33,941 bases of DNA from Photorhabdus caribbeanensis (GCF_018448885.1 NZ_RCWB01000045.1:1-33941); one strand, 5' to 3'; shown: positions 1-11,370, numbered from the stretch's first letter. The notes: generated from the sequence alone by a model not told the origin. Translations and numbers: made by a program.

Positions 1-431
1 TCCGCGGTAAAAAAATGACAGCGTAAAATAGCCATCATTTAATACGTGGCGTTAGAGAGAACAATAGACCGCTTCCAGCTAAGTAGGATGGAGTGGAGAC
101 AAATAACAGAGAATTTCGCTCTCTAGGCATTATGACCACAAGTGCACGATATTTATCAGATGAATATGAAAAGAATGTGATTAATGTCACATGAAATGGC
201 TAATTAATCGCCATCAATATATGGAATGAATAAAAATAGCCGTAAATTCTCACCTGATGCAAAGGCAATATAAAACCCCAAAAGCATCAAGATATTAATC
301 CGAAACATTTGGCTGGCGATAAATAAGCTCTAATAGTGGTAATACACACATTTTTTTCATTTCAGGCCGTTGTTGCAACCAGACGTGAGAATCCTTCCCC
401 AACGTCATCACAAAGCAATTCGATATTTCAA
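1..431. other. Gene-free stretch at the left edge
   Basis: I see no convincing gene here. The only small open frame starting with ATG in the middle (about 132-194, 20 codons) lacks a ribosome binding site. The stretch lies downstream of the minus-strand arginase gene and carries one very good CRP-site match at 176-191. It may be the upstream region of a minus-strand gene beginning beyond the left edge of the window. Confidence 0.5.
176..191. promoter_or_regulatory. Consensus CRP-cAMP binding site
   Basis: TGTGA-N6-TCACA is present exactly (TGTGATTAATGTCACA), the textbook CRP core with both half-sites perfect. No start codon of a real gene lies close to it inside the window: the nearest gene (arginase family) ends at 432 pointing towards it. 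If functional, it most likely controls a minus-strand gene to the left of base 1. That target is inference. Confidence 0.6.
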
Positions 432-1307
432 CTAATCTGAACGCCCTACTAAAGGAAGCTGTTCAAGCATCTCTTTAAGATTCATAGCATCCCAAGGAAG
501 GTGTTCTGCAATCCCAAGCCCAACAACTTTAGCCCGAGAAGCTACTTTTTGGATAAGAGCCAACACATCGGGAATGTTAAGTTTACCTTTAGCGATACCA
601 CCGAAATCATGCTCACCGGCCCCCGGACGAGCGAACAATACGGAACGGAAGTTATTTTCATCCAGTACATCCAAATCAATGTGAATGGCCAAACATTCGA
701 TTTTTTCTTCTTCAATCCATTTCATCACCGACTCGCCTCCCGCTCTGACATCATGCGGAGAACAGGTTCTGATTGCGTTGTCAGCAATGAACTTTTTCTC
801 ATATTCCAGCGGGCTGTGTATTCCTGCGATCATGACTCTCCGGGAAGGTACTGGGCAAACCACTGTGGTGGTCAGATCGGGATCGCCATTACCCATCAGT
901 GCGCCAAGAACGTAAGCGTGAGCATTCTGAAATTGAGCAGGAGTCATAACATCAGGATGTGAATCAATCCACAGTACCCCTAACTTCTCTCCCCAACGCT
1001 CACTCAGCCAGGCAAAAGGGGCGAGATCAACCAGACAGTCACCACCAAACGTGACGATATTATCTGGCTTATGTTCACGAATAATTTTCCAGACGCTACT
1101 AAGCTGAGTTTTAAGTACTTCCCTTCCTACGATGCCATTTTCTACAGAGAGGGGACCGGCTGGTTCCTGGATGGGTACATGAATAACAGGGACATCCGTT
1201 TCCGGTGCAAGCCAGTTCAGCATTTCCGCACCAAATTTGTATGCTGGGTTATTTCCCCCTTGCCACTGCGGCATAACCAGCCTGATAGTCTTTGAACCGC
1301 TAGTCAT
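432..1307 (-). CDS. Arginase/agmatinase (ureohydrolase) family protein with altered metal motif
   Basis: This is a binuclear-manganese ureohydrolase fold protein of 291 residues; arginases are usually about 300. I chose the ATG at 1307 because AAGGAG (1315-1320) lies 7 bases upstream. A longer reading from 1325 would bury that ribosome binding site in the coding sequence. Visible motifs (291-residue numbering) are GGDC (88-91), DSHPD (115-119), H130, DLD (211-213) and E268 near the C-terminus. The family normally has GGDH in the first motif, where the His binds manganese A; here it is Cys91. The second Asp-His-x-Asp cluster and the DxD pair are kept. The likely reaction is hydrolysis of a guanidino compound to urea and an amine, but the substrate cannot be read from sequence and the His-to-Cys change may alter metal content. 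The gene is divergent from the 1606 gene and appears to be a single-gene unit. Confidence 0.8.
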   Translation of the reverse strand: MTSGSKTIRLVMPQWQGGNNPAYKFGAEMLNWLAPETDVPVIHVPIQEPAGPLSVENGIVGREVLKTQLSSVWKIIREHKPDNIVTFGGDCLVDLAPFAWLSERWGEKLGVLWIDSHPDVMTPAQFQNAHAYVLGALMGNGDPDLTTTVVCPVPSRRVMIAGIHSPLEYEKKFIADNAIRTCSPHDVRAGGESVMKWIEEEKIECLAIHIDLDVLDENNFRSVLFARPGAGEHDFGGIAKGKLNIPDVLALIQKVASRAKVVGLGIAEHLPWDAMNLKEMLEQLPLVGRSD

Positions 1308-1605
1308 TACTATACTCCTTTGCATATATGTAAAGTGTATTCAAAATCAGCTAGGCTGACGCCTCATCGACATTCCCCTCCTGCCTTATATCGGCTGGAG
1401 TAACTTTTTTGAGGTAAAGATGGTTTGCAGTCTGAACCATCCGTCAATCGCTTCTATCTGATATCTGACCAATGACTACTCTACCGCAAAAAACAGCAAA
1501 TAAAATAACCTAATGGGATAGGCAGTAAGTTGCTGAATAAGATAGGATCTTGAGTTGCTAAACACTAAATTAACCTTATCAATCTATTAATAATAAGAAG
1601 GCATT
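1308..1605. promoter_or_regulatory. Divergent intergenic region, arginase-like gene and LTA-synthase-like gene
   Basis: These 298 bp separate two divergent starts and must hold both promoters. A 7-bp inverted repeat, GATGGTT / AACCATC with a 9-base loop (1419-1441), is the clearest structure and could be an operator. A weak ribosome binding site (AGAAGG) precedes the plus-strand start at 1606. I could not assign -10/-35 boxes with confidence. Confidence 0.35.
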
Positions 1606-3621
1606 ATGTGGTTCTCCAGATTTAAACAGGCTTTTATCGCGCTTTTACTTCCCTGGTTACTAACGGTGGCAACCCAAATGGCGGGAAGAATTTATCTTCT
1701 CTTCACTTATGGCAGTTATCAGCTTTTTACTGACTCTACTCAAGACGTGGAGCGAATGTTCTGGATCGGAGGACTGTTTGATATTCGTATTGCCAGTTTA
1801 TTGTTTGTGCCCTGTCTGCTAATTGCCAGCTTATTTGCCATTAATAAAAATAGTTTCAACATATGGCAACACGCCTATCCGTGGTTGGCAACAACACTCA
1901 ATACTGTGGTCGGCGCTTTGACGATAAGTAATGTTTACTACTATGCCACTTATGAACGGCCGTTCGATATTTTCATCTTCGGCTTAGTCGAAGATGATAC
2001 GCAAGCCGTGCTGCACACCCTATGGAACGACTATCCTGTTATTGAAAGTTTGCTCTGTTTAGCTCTGTTCGCAATGACTGTTTTCTGGTCCTGTCTGCTC
2101 TGGCAACGCTACCTTATTTCACGCACAGAGCGCAAAACCAGTCTGCCCGTTTCTGCTATCGCGACGCTGGTTATTTTGACTGTCTGTTTCGTTGGCATGC
2201 GTGGCTCCATAGGTACCTTTCCACTACGTCAGGCCAATACACAAGTTTCAGAAGTTAAAATGCTTAATATGCTGACGCCTAATGGTCCAATGGCGCTGAA
2301 CTGGGCATTTAATGATCATTACAAAAATAGCGACTTCCCTGAAGCAACAGATGCACAGGGTAGCTGGTTATTAAACCATTTTCTGGGGAAGTCAACCCCC
2401 GCAAATCTGTCACCGTTTATAGCTAAAACTGCCGATAATCCCACCGCTCAAAAAAATCCGCCTCACGTAATATTTAATGTCATGGAGAGTATGGGTTATC
2501 ACCTACAAAGCTTGGATCGCCCAGATCTTGATGTTTTTGGCACCCTGCGCCAGCACTGGCAAAACGACTGGCGTTTTGAACGCTTCGTTTCCGAAGGAGA
2601 TGGCACCATTGACAGTTTGAGCCGTTTCTTGATTCGCAGCCCGAACAGTGCAATCAGTCAATCCACAGCGCAAAATCTCGACTTCACCAGTAATATGTTT
2701 AAACCCTATCTGGCGAATGGTTACAAAATTATCTTCGTCACATCCGGTAACGGCGCATGGCGTAATTTGAATCAGTTCCTGCCAAACCTGGGAGTCAGTG
2801 AATTTATCGATCAAAATGGGCTGAAAAATCGCTATCCAGAAGCCAAATTCGATACCTGGGGCGTGCCTGATGAGTTTATGTTCCGTTATATTGAAGAGCG
2901 TTTAGCTCAGGCAGAAAAGAACGGGGAGCATGTTCTGATTATGTCGTTATCTACTACCCATCACCCACCGTATAAATCGCCTCCGAGCTATCAGAAAACC
3001 GACATCAAACTGAGTGATACCGAGAAACAACGTTTAAGTCATTTGGCTAGCGGTAATGAGTTACAAGAGGTTTTTCATACCCTGCGTTACGCCAATGATC
3101 AATTAGGACAATTTATTAGTTGGGTAAAATCTCAATCATTGGCTTCCCATACCATTATTGCGGCAACTGGGGACCATAATATTCGAGGCATCAGTTATCC
3201 AGATGCTCATGAACTGGCAATCGGCCACGGCGTACCGTTTTATCTCTATGTGCCGCCCGCTTATCGCCAAAACGCAATTTTTGACGCGACCAGAGTCGGC
3301 AGTCATAAAGACATTTGGCCAACCCTCTATAATTTGAGCTTGTCACATACAGCTTACTACCGTACTGGCTGTAATTTGCTGGCTAAACATCTAGATCCTA
3401 TCTGGTGTCAAGGATATAACCCAGAAGTCACTATTACACCACAAGGGGCCTATATCATGATTGGCAAAGGCGAATTTCGACCGTGGGCAAATCAAACGGG
3501 ATTATTACTCGGTGAACCTCAGCCAATGACAGCCGACCAAACCAAACAGTTCCAACGTTGGCAGGTATTTACCGATCTCCTTGCATGGCAATTAAATCGT
3601 CAAGTTCACCACCAGCAATAA
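1606..3621 (+). CDS. LTA synthase-like / phosphoglycerol transferase-like inner-membrane sulfatase-fold protein
   Basis: A 671-residue membrane protein. About five hydrophobic segments fill residues 8-200, followed by a large soluble domain of the alkaline-phosphatase/sulfatase superfamily that should face the periplasm. Metal and nucleophile landmarks of the LtaS/MdoB/YejM group can be seen: E294 in the NVMESMG strand, candidate nucleophile T334 in GDGTIDS, HHPPY near 452-456, and TGDHN with D523/H524 late in the domain. Enzymes of this group move phosphoglycerol or phosphoethanolamine from phospholipid to a glycan or lipid acceptor. In Gram-negatives the acceptors are periplasmic glucans or LPS-related molecules, not teichoic acid. 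The exact substrate is unknown. The gene stands alone, with a stem-loop right after the stop codon separating it from the convergent mal genes. Confidence 0.75.
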   Translation: MWFSRFKQAFIALLLPWLLTVATQMAGRIYLLFTYGSYQLFTDSTQDVERMFWIGGLFDIRIASLLFVPCLLIASLFAINKNSFNIWQHAYPWLATTLNTVVGALTISNVYYYATYERPFDIFIFGLVEDDTQAVLHTLWNDYPVIESLLCLALFAMTVFWSCLLWQRYLISRTERKTSLPVSAIATLVILTVCFVGMRGSIGTFPLRQANTQVSEVKMLNMLTPNGPMALNWAFNDHYKNSDFPEATDAQGSWLLNHFLGKSTPANLSPFIAKTADNPTAQKNPPHVIFNVMESMGYHLQSLDRPDLDVFGTLRQHWQNDWRFERFVSEGDGTIDSLSRFLIRSPNSAISQSTAQNLDFTSNMFKPYLANGYKIIFVTSGNGAWRNLNQFLPNLGVSEFIDQNGLKNRYPEAKFDTWGVPDEFMFRYIEERLAQAEKNGEHVLIMSLSTTHHPPYKSPPSYQKTDIKLSDTEKQRLSHLASGNELQEVFHTLRYANDQLGQFISWVKSQSLASHTIIAATGDHNIRGISYPDAHELAIGHGVPFYLYVPPAYRQNAIFDATRVGSHKDIWPTLYNLSLSHTAYYRTGCNLLAKHLDPIWCQGYNPEVTITPQGAYIMIGKGEFRPWANQTGLLLGEPQPMTADQTKQFQRWQVFTDLLAWQLNRQVHHQQ

Positions 3622-3633
3622 TTGATATTTCCG

Positions 3634-3668
3634 TGAATCCCTTTAATTTCGGCCTATAAAGGGATTCA
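3634..3668. terminator. Stem-loop between convergent genes
   Basis: An 11-bp perfect inverted repeat (TGAATCCCTTT at 3634-3644, AAAGGGATTCA at 3658-3668) with a 13-base loop lies between the stop codons of the LTA-synthase-like gene and malG. Neither side has a long T-run, so it may be a weak bidirectional terminator or an mRNA 3'-end stabiliser. Confidence 0.5.
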
Positions 3669-3686
3669 TCCTGATGAATATTGCGA

Positions 3687-4577
3687 TCAGCCTTTTACTC
3701 CTCCGGCGGTCAAACCACTGACCAACCAGCGCTGAGCAACCAGGAAGACGATGGTAATCGGGAGTGCTGAGAGCACAGCAGCGGCGGCAAAATCTCCCCA
3801 AAGATAGTTCTGTGGGTTAAGGTACTGCTGCATGCCCACCGCCAAAGTGTAATTGTTCACATCTCGCAGAAGCAGTGAGGCAACAGGCACTTCCGTAATC
3901 ACACCAATGAAGGAAAGAATGAATACCACTGCCAAAATCGGTACCGAAAGCGGCAGCAGCACCATACGGAAAGCTTGCCACGGCGTCGCGCCATCAAGCG
4001 CGGCAGCCTCTTCCAAGGAGCCATCAATGGTTTCGAAATAACCTTTAATCGTCCAGACATGTAATGCAATGCCCCCCAGGTAGGCAAAAATCACGCCACC
4101 GTGGGTGTTAAGGCCGATAAACGGCACATATTCCCCTAGCCGATCAAACAGGGCATATAGCGCCACCAAGGAAAGCACCGCCGGGAACATCTGAAAAATT
4201 AGCATGCCTTTCAGTAAGGTACTTTTACCGCGAAAACGCATACGGGCAAAGGCATAAGCACAGGTCGTTGATAAGGTAACGATACCTACAGCGGTAATAA
4301 AGGCCACCTTAACAGAGTTCCAGAGCCATAGCATAACTGGGAAAGGCGGCGGTGTAACACGGCCATCCGGTGATACCACACTGTAGCCAAGCGCCAATTT
4401 CCAATGTTCCCAGGAGATACTTTCCGGGATCAAACTCCCCGTAGCAAAGTTTCCCGGCCGCAGGGAAATAGTAATCACCATCAATAGAGGGAATAAGATC
4501 ATGGCAATAAAGGTTAACATCAATAAATGTGTCGCCAACAACCGCCATTTCTGTGATTTGGGTTGAACCATCGCCAT
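3687..4577 (-). CDS. malG: Maltose/maltodextrin ABC transporter permease MalG
   Basis: One of the two inner-membrane permeases of the MalFGK2 importer. It pairs with MalF to form the channel that receives maltose from MalE. The length of 296 residues equals E. coli MalG. Six membrane segments can be followed. The cytoplasmic EAA coupling loop that docks on MalK is clear ([14 protein letters not shown], around residues 190-203). GGAGGG lies 6 bases before the ATG at 4577. The gap after malF is only 12 bp, so the two are surely co-transcribed from the malE promoter. The sequence is nearly collinear with E. coli MalG. Confidence 0.98.
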   Translation of the reverse strand: MAMVQPKSQKWRLLATHLLMLTFIAMILFPLLMVITISLRPGNFATGSLIPESISWEHWKLALGYSVVSPDGRVTPPPFPVMLWLWNSVKVAFITAVGIVTLSTTCAYAFARMRFRGKSTLLKGMLIFQMFPAVLSLVALYALFDRLGEYVPFIGLNTHGGVIFAYLGGIALHVWTIKGYFETIDGSLEEAAALDGATPWQAFRMVLLPLSVPILAVVFILSFIGVITEVPVASLLLRDVNNYTLAVGMQQYLNPQNYLWGDFAAAAVLSALPITIVFLVAQRWLVSGLTAGGVKG

Positions 4578-4589
4578 TCCATTCCCTCC

Positions 4590-6146
4590 TTAGTCAAATT
4601 TAATACGGGTGGCTTTCAGGTTAATAACCGCCAGTGCGCCAACCAACAAGAAGATCACTGTAGCAATCGCCGCCGCCAAGCCAAAGTCCTGACCACTACT
4701 GCCGTCGAAAGCAATACGGTAGGTGTAACTCACCAATAAATCGGTATAGCCTGCTGGCGTCGTGGTACCAATCCGATCTGGCCCGCCATTGGTTAACAAC
4801 TGAATCAGAACAAAGTTGTTAAAGTTAAAGGCAAAACTGGCAATCATCAGCGGCGTCAATGGCTTAATCAGCAACGGGAAGGTAATCTTAAAAAAGTTCT
4901 GAAACGGCCCAGCGCCATCCATTGCCGATGCTTCATACAGATCATCGGGTATTGCCTTCAACAACCCCATGCAGAGGATCATCATGTAGGGATACCCAAG
5001 CCAAGTATTCACCACAATCAACATGGTTCGCGCCATCGTCGGATCGGTAAACCAAGCCGGTTTAAGACCGAATAGACCATTAAGCAACAGATTGATCTCA
5101 CCAAAACTCTGGTTAAATAATCCCTTGAAAATCAAAATAGAAATAAACGATGGCACGGCATAGGGTAAGATCAACAACACGCGATATATAGCACGACCTT
5201 TCAGCGCTTCCCACTGTACAATGCAAGCCAAAACCATGCCAACAGCAACTGTCAGTACCACAGTAAGCAGCGAAAACACAACCGTCCAAACGAAAATAGC
5301 GAGGAATGGTTTCTGAATACCTTCATCCTGTATCACACGCAGGAAATTTTTCCAGCCGATGGAAACAGTAAATCCTGGCGTCAAAGTCTCATTTCCCCAT
5401 TTTCCCTCTGCATTGACAGATTGATAGAAACCGGTATCGGTATTGGGGCGATAAAGCGTGCCTGTTTGATTATCAGTGAGAGCCTTGCCATCTTCCCCAA
5501 GCGAGTATTTAGGATGTATACCAGAGAATTGACGTAGCGAACTCATTTTCAGTTGGCTGCCATCCGGTAAAACAGCCACCAACTGGTTCAGTGCCTGTCG
5601 ATTCTGGGTGATCGTGCGCAATGTCGCCGCTTCACCGTGCTGAATGTTATCCTGCTCATATAAATGCAGAGTCGTCTCTTTGGCGGCTGACAAAGAAAAT
5701 GGCTCTGATACCAGTTGCTTAGGCTGATCCGGTACGCTCAGCGCCAAAACCCACAGCTCCGATTTTGGATAGAGCTTAAAAGTCAATGTTTGCCCTGACT
5801 GATACTGACGGCTCATCAGGACAGATTGTGCGCGTTCAAAAGTCAGTTGATTGATACTACTATAGTTGGTGAAGGCGATAGCAATGGTGCAAATAAGCGG
5901 AAACAGTACAAACAATCCCATTCCGGCTACACCCGGATAGGTATAGCGCCAGGCATAAGTATTACGGTTGGAAAAAACATAAATCCCCATACCTAGCAAT
6001 ACCAGTGTCACCATTGCAAACAGATACTCTCCCTGTGAGTACATCAATACCACCAGATAACCGGTAAAGAGTACACACAAGCTCACTGCAAACCATTTCA
6101 GAGCAGAATGCTGCCACCATGATGTTTTTTCGAGCGTCGCTGACAT
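4590..6146 (-). CDS. malF: Maltose/maltodextrin ABC transporter permease MalF
   Basis: Larger permease of MalFGK2; 518 residues against 514 in E. coli. After the first membrane segments comes the big periplasmic P2 loop, roughly residues 95-275, that in E. coli contacts MalE and is characteristic of enterobacterial MalF. The C-terminal half holds the core transmembrane helices and the EAA loop (EASAMDGAGPFQNFF) that contacts MalK. The start ATG at 6146 has AAGGAAGAG upstream. It is second gene of malE-malF-malG and separated from malE by 133 bp containing a strong hairpin. Confidence 0.98.
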   Translation of the reverse strand: MSATLEKTSWWQHSALKWFAVSLCVLFTGYLVVLMYSQGEYLFAMVTLVLLGMGIYVFSNRNTYAWRYTYPGVAGMGLFVLFPLICTIAIAFTNYSSINQLTFERAQSVLMSRQYQSGQTLTFKLYPKSELWVLALSVPDQPKQLVSEPFSLSAAKETTLHLYEQDNIQHGEAATLRTITQNRQALNQLVAVLPDGSQLKMSSLRQFSGIHPKYSLGEDGKALTDNQTGTLYRPNTDTGFYQSVNAEGKWGNETLTPGFTVSIGWKNFLRVIQDEGIQKPFLAIFVWTVVFSLLTVVLTVAVGMVLACIVQWEALKGRAIYRVLLILPYAVPSFISILIFKGLFNQSFGEINLLLNGLFGLKPAWFTDPTMARTMLIVVNTWLGYPYMMILCMGLLKAIPDDLYEASAMDGAGPFQNFFKITFPLLIKPLTPLMIASFAFNFNNFVLIQLLTNGGPDRIGTTTPAGYTDLLVSYTYRIAFDGSSGQDFGLAAAIATVIFLLVGALAVINLKATRIKFD

Positions 6147-6200
6147 AATGCTCTTCCTTTTTACTACGACGTAACAACTTTGCGGATAGCTTAATCAATC

Positions 6201-6235
6201 TTCCTGCAAACAGGCATCCTTACTGGTTGCAGGAA
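6201..6235. other. Hairpin in the malE-malF spacer
   Basis: TTCCTGCAA (6201-6209) pairs with TTGCAGGAA (6227-6235). After one mismatch, CAG/CTG extends the stem (6211-6213 with 6223-6225) and leaves a 9-base loop. No T-run follows. In E. coli the same spacer carries REP palindromes that protect malE mRNA and keep MalE more abundant than MalF. This unrelated hairpin sits in the same place and may play that role (inference). Confidence 0.6.
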
Positions 6236-6279
6236 AGAGACACCCTTTCAAAAGAAGAGCGCCCACAGGTTACAACTAG

Positions 6280-7482
6280 TTACTTAGTTATACGGGTTTC
6301 TGCATCACTTAATGCGGCATCAACGGTCTGACGACCAGCCAGCGCATTAACCACAGCGTTGCGCATGGCATACCAAAAACTGCTCATTTGTGAGACGTTT
6401 GGCATGATTTCGCCTTTTTGAGCATTTTCCATCGTGGCGGCAATACGCGGGTCCTTAGCCAGAATATCGTAGTAGGATTTCAATGACACGGCCCCCAATG
6501 GCTTATCCTTATTCACCATCTCCAGACCTTCGTTGGTCAACAAATAGTTTTCCAAGAACTCCTTCGCTAGCTCTTTATTCGGGCTGGCAGTACTGATGCC
6601 TGCCGTCAATACACCAACAAACGGCTTAGATGGATGACCTTTAAAAGTCGGTAATAACGCCACGCCGTAATTTATCTTGCTCTTGTCGATGTTAGCCCAC
6701 GCCCACGGACCGTTGATGGTCATCGCCGTTTCGCCTTTGTTGAACGCCGCTTCAGCAATGGAATAGTCAGTATCCACGTTCAGATGCTTATTTCTCACCA
6801 AATCTATGATGAAACGCAGCCCTGCTTTGGAACCCGCATTATTCACCCCGACATTCTTCACATCATATGCGCCATTTTCCAACTTGAAAGCATATCCGCC
6901 GTCCGCAGCAATCAACGGCCAAGTGAAATAAGGCTCTTGCAGATTAAACATGATGGCGCTTTTGCCTTTGCTCCTCAGTTCCTTATCCAGAGCCGGGATC
7001 TCTTCCCAGGTTTTTGGCGGTGTCTTCACCAAGTCTTTATTGTAGATAAGAGAGAGGGCTTCAACTGCGATCGGATAACCGACTAGTTTACCGTCGTAGC
7101 GTACAGCATCCCAAGTGAACGGAAACAGTTTGTCCTTAAGGTTTTGATCTGGCGTGATTTCTGTCACCAGACCAGATTGCGCGTAACCGCCAAAGCGATC
7201 ATGAGCCCAGAAAATAATATCCGGCCCATCGCCGGTTGCTGCAACTTGTGAATACTTCTCTGCAAGCTTGTCTGGATGTTCAACCGTAACATTGACACCC
7301 GTATCTTTTTCAAACTTCTCACCAACTTGTGCCAGGCCATTGTAGCCTTTATCACCGTTGATCCAGATAACCAGCTTACCTTCTTCAATTTTTGCAAAAG
7401 CGGAAGCAGATAACGCTAGCGTGGCTAAGGCAGAAAGCGCTAAGGTACGAGCGCTCACTTTCAAAGTTGTTTTTATCATCAT
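6280..7482 (-). CDS. malE: Periplasmic maltose/maltodextrin-binding protein MalE
   Basis: Soluble receptor that captures maltose and maltodextrins in the periplasm and delivers them to MalFGK2; also the chemotaxis ligand carrier for Tar in E. coli. It starts at the double ATG 7482/7479, where GAGGA lies upstream. A frame open further upstream to 7557 has no start signal and would spoil the signal peptide. From 7482 it is 400 residues (E. coli 396). The signal peptide ends at an [11 protein letters not shown] junction identical in layout to E. coli. The mature protein is nearly collinear with E. coli MalE, including [12 protein letters not shown] and the ligand-binding tryptophan regions. First gene of malEFG, transcribed from the MalT/CRP-controlled divergent promoter region. 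Confidence 0.97.
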   Translation of the reverse strand: MMIKTTLKVSARTLALSALATLALSASAFAKIEEGKLVIWINGDKGYNGLAQVGEKFEKDTGVNVTVEHPDKLAEKYSQVAATGDGPDIIFWAHDRFGGYAQSGLVTEITPDQNLKDKLFPFTWDAVRYDGKLVGYPIAVEALSLIYNKDLVKTPPKTWEEIPALDKELRSKGKSAIMFNLQEPYFTWPLIAADGGYAFKLENGAYDVKNVGVNNAGSKAGLRFIIDLVRNKHLNVDTDYSIAEAAFNKGETAMTINGPWAWANIDKSKINYGVALLPTFKGHPSKPFVGVLTAGISTASPNKELAKEFLENYLLTNEGLEMVNKDKPLGAVSLKSYYDILAKDPRIAATMENAQKGEIMPNVSQMSSFWYAMRNAVVNALAGRQTVDAALSDAETRITK

Positions 7483-7574
7483 TCCGTCCTCATAGTTTGA
7501 AAGGTTCAGAGTGAACTGTTTTGTTACATTGGCGGAGAGTGCTGAGCTAGTGTGCAATCAACAATGGAAAGACT

Positions 7575-7584
7575 CATCCTCCCC
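7575..7584 (-). promoter_or_regulatory. MalT box, malE-proximal
   Basis: On the minus strand this reads GGGGAGGATG, one mismatch from the MalT consensus GGGGA(T/G)GAGG. It lies about 95 bp upstream of the malE start and points towards malE. Confidence 0.65.
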
Positions 7585-7672
7585 TACTCTACGCCCTACC
7601 CGGAATGGCTGTGATCTCTATTCCAAAAACAGAAGAACCGTGCCGTCGACCACAAAAAGGGGCATCTTTTTT

Positions 7673-7688
7673 TGCGAGAATTATCACA
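7673..7688. promoter_or_regulatory. CRP binding site in the malE-malK region
   Basis: TGCGA-N6-TCACA matches the CRP core at nine of ten conserved positions. It lies between the malE-side and malK-side MalT boxes, where E. coli also has its CRP sites. Confidence 0.65.
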
Positions 7689-7733
7689 AATTATCCCTTA
7701 GCTCATACCTCACCACCTCAGCAACGCTTATCT

Positions 7734-7779
7734 CATCCTCCTGACTCCTCCCCCATAAAAAACTTCGGTATGGAGGATT
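7734..7779. promoter_or_regulatory. MalT box cluster, malK-proximal
   Basis: Two back-to-back minus-strand boxes, CAGGAGGATG (7734-7743) and GGGGAGGAGT (7744-7753), are followed by a plus-strand half-match, ATGGAGGATT (7770-7779). The second fits the consensus at nine of ten positions; the others are weaker. Tandem boxes ahead of malK are the arrangement known from E. coli. Confidence 0.55.
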
Positions 7780-7856
7780 TACTCACCCGCCATCTTAAAC
7801 ACACTCTGGTTTATTGTTTTTCACCGCAAATTGTGGTGATAAGTCCGGGGGAGCAC

Positions 7857-10287
<2,431 letters not shown>

Positions 10288-10343
10288 TCCGGTTACAACG
10301 ATTTGATCTCAGATCAAATGATTTGTAATGGTTAACGCCTTTT

Positions 10344-10391
10344 AGACTGATATGTCTCCTAACCGAGGGGTGGGTATCAGTCTCTTTTTTT
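10344..10391 (+). terminator. Rho-independent terminator/attenuator between lamB and malM
   Basis: AGACTGATA (10344-10352) pairs perfectly with TATCAGTCT (10375-10383). The loop contains a further C-rich/G-rich helix, and a C and seven T follow (10385-10391). This is a typical intrinsic terminator. Because malM follows at 10412 with no clear promoter of its own, it should lower malM expression relative to lamB. A second palindrome, ATTTGATC-TCA-GATCAAAT (10301-10319), lies just upstream. Confidence 0.75.
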
Positions 10392-10411
10392 CAACCGAAC
10401 AAGGGTAAGAG

Positions 10412-11317
10412 ATGAAAACTAAACTGCTATCATGTTGCCTTAGTGCTATATTTTGTAGCACATTTCCTCTTATAGGGTATGCAACGCCCATTACCGCAAC
10501 TCAAACACAGGATATTGTTGCCCCTTCCCTCTCAACAACAGCATTGCAAAAACTAAGCTGGCAACCGATTAATACCAGCGATACTCAGACCATTATCCTC
10601 AATGCGGCCTCTCAGCATCTTAATGAGGGAGATATTCAGGGACCGATAGCAGCATTCGCGCTGCCGGCAAACCGGGGCTCTCTGGATATTACCCTAAGCA
10701 GCTTAGTGCAAGATAAACAAGTTTACGTGCCAAATGTTTTAGTCCTGGATCAAGGGTTACGCCCCGCCGCATTTTACCCGAGCAGCTATTTCCCCTATGA
10801 ACGTCCGGGAGTGATGTCCACCGATCGACTGGAAGGAACGCTAAAGCTAACACCGGCACTGGGGCAACAACAAATTTATATACTGGTCTACACCACTGGT
10901 ACCGATTTGCAGAAATCCACCCAAATGGTTGATCCCGCCAAAGCTTACGCTCAAGGCGTCGGTAATGCCGTTCCCGCGATTCCCGATCCCGTTGCCCGCC
11001 ATGCGCAAACAGGTACGTTGAAGCTGAAAATGAGATCGGAACAAAACGCTGGCAATATCACGATTGGTCAAGTTTTCTCAAGTCCAGCACAAGAACCGAT
11101 CATTGTCGGGCCAACACAAGCCACCGTAACGCCATCTACCCCGCAAAAGGTCAAACCGGTCCTGAGTGATACAGAGCGTTATTTCAGTGATGCAATTAAA
11201 AAAGAAATTAGCAATGGCAATATCGATAAGGCACTCAAATTGCTGGATGAAGCGGAGCGCCTTGGATCTTCAACTGCACGAGAAACATTTATCAACAGTA
11301 TCAAAAACAAAGGGTAA
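10412..11317 (+). CDS. malM: Maltose operon periplasmic protein MalM
   Basis: 301 residues (E. coli MalM 306). An N-terminal signal peptide (hydrophobic about 5-22, cleavage near GYA-TP) exports it to the periplasm. The body resembles MalM: a long beta-rich central part with the PSSYFPYERPGV segment and an SDTERYF helix region near the C-terminus. The molecular function of MalM is not established in any species. It is dispensable for maltose growth in E. coli. The ribosome binding site GGGTAAGAG precedes the ATG. Last gene of malK-lamB-malM, behind the terminator-like structure at 10344-10391. Confidence 0.93.
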   Translation: MKTKLLSCCLSAIFCSTFPLIGYATPITATQTQDIVAPSLSTTALQKLSWQPINTSDTQTIILNAASQHLNEGDIQGPIAAFALPANRGSLDITLSSLVQDKQVYVPNVLVLDQGLRPAAFYPSSYFPYERPGVMSTDRLEGTLKLTPALGQQQIYILVYTTGTDLQKSTQMVDPAKAYAQGVGNAVPAIPDPVARHAQTGTLKLKMRSEQNAGNITIGQVFSSPAQEPIIVGPTQATVTPSTPQKVKPVLSDTERYFSDAIKKEISNGNIDKALKLLDEAERLGSSTARETFINSIKNKG

Positions 11318-11370
11318 ACAAATGCTCTCCGAAGAGGAGGGCATCAGATTTAACTCCTTTTTACACACAT

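Larger units (their letters stand above)
7483..7856. promoter_or_regulatory. Divergent malE / malK control region
   Basis: These 374 bp between the malE and malK starts carry no gene. They hold several MalT-box-like sequences and at least one good CRP site, as in E. coli, where MalT-maltotriose-ATP and CRP-cAMP form a single nucleoprotein complex activating both operons. MalT boxes lie near the malE side (7575-7584) and in a group on the malK side (7734-7779), with the CRP site between them. This mirrors the E. coli order. A second, weaker TGTGA half-site begins at 7610. Confidence 0.8.

Noticed and set aside
501-962. Plus-strand open frame opposite the arginase-family gene
   Set aside because: Shadow frame; the minus strand carries all arginase motifs.
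7605-7856. N-terminal extension of the malK reading frame
   Set aside because: It covers the MalT/CRP control region, and MalK homology and a ribosome binding site both begin at 7857.
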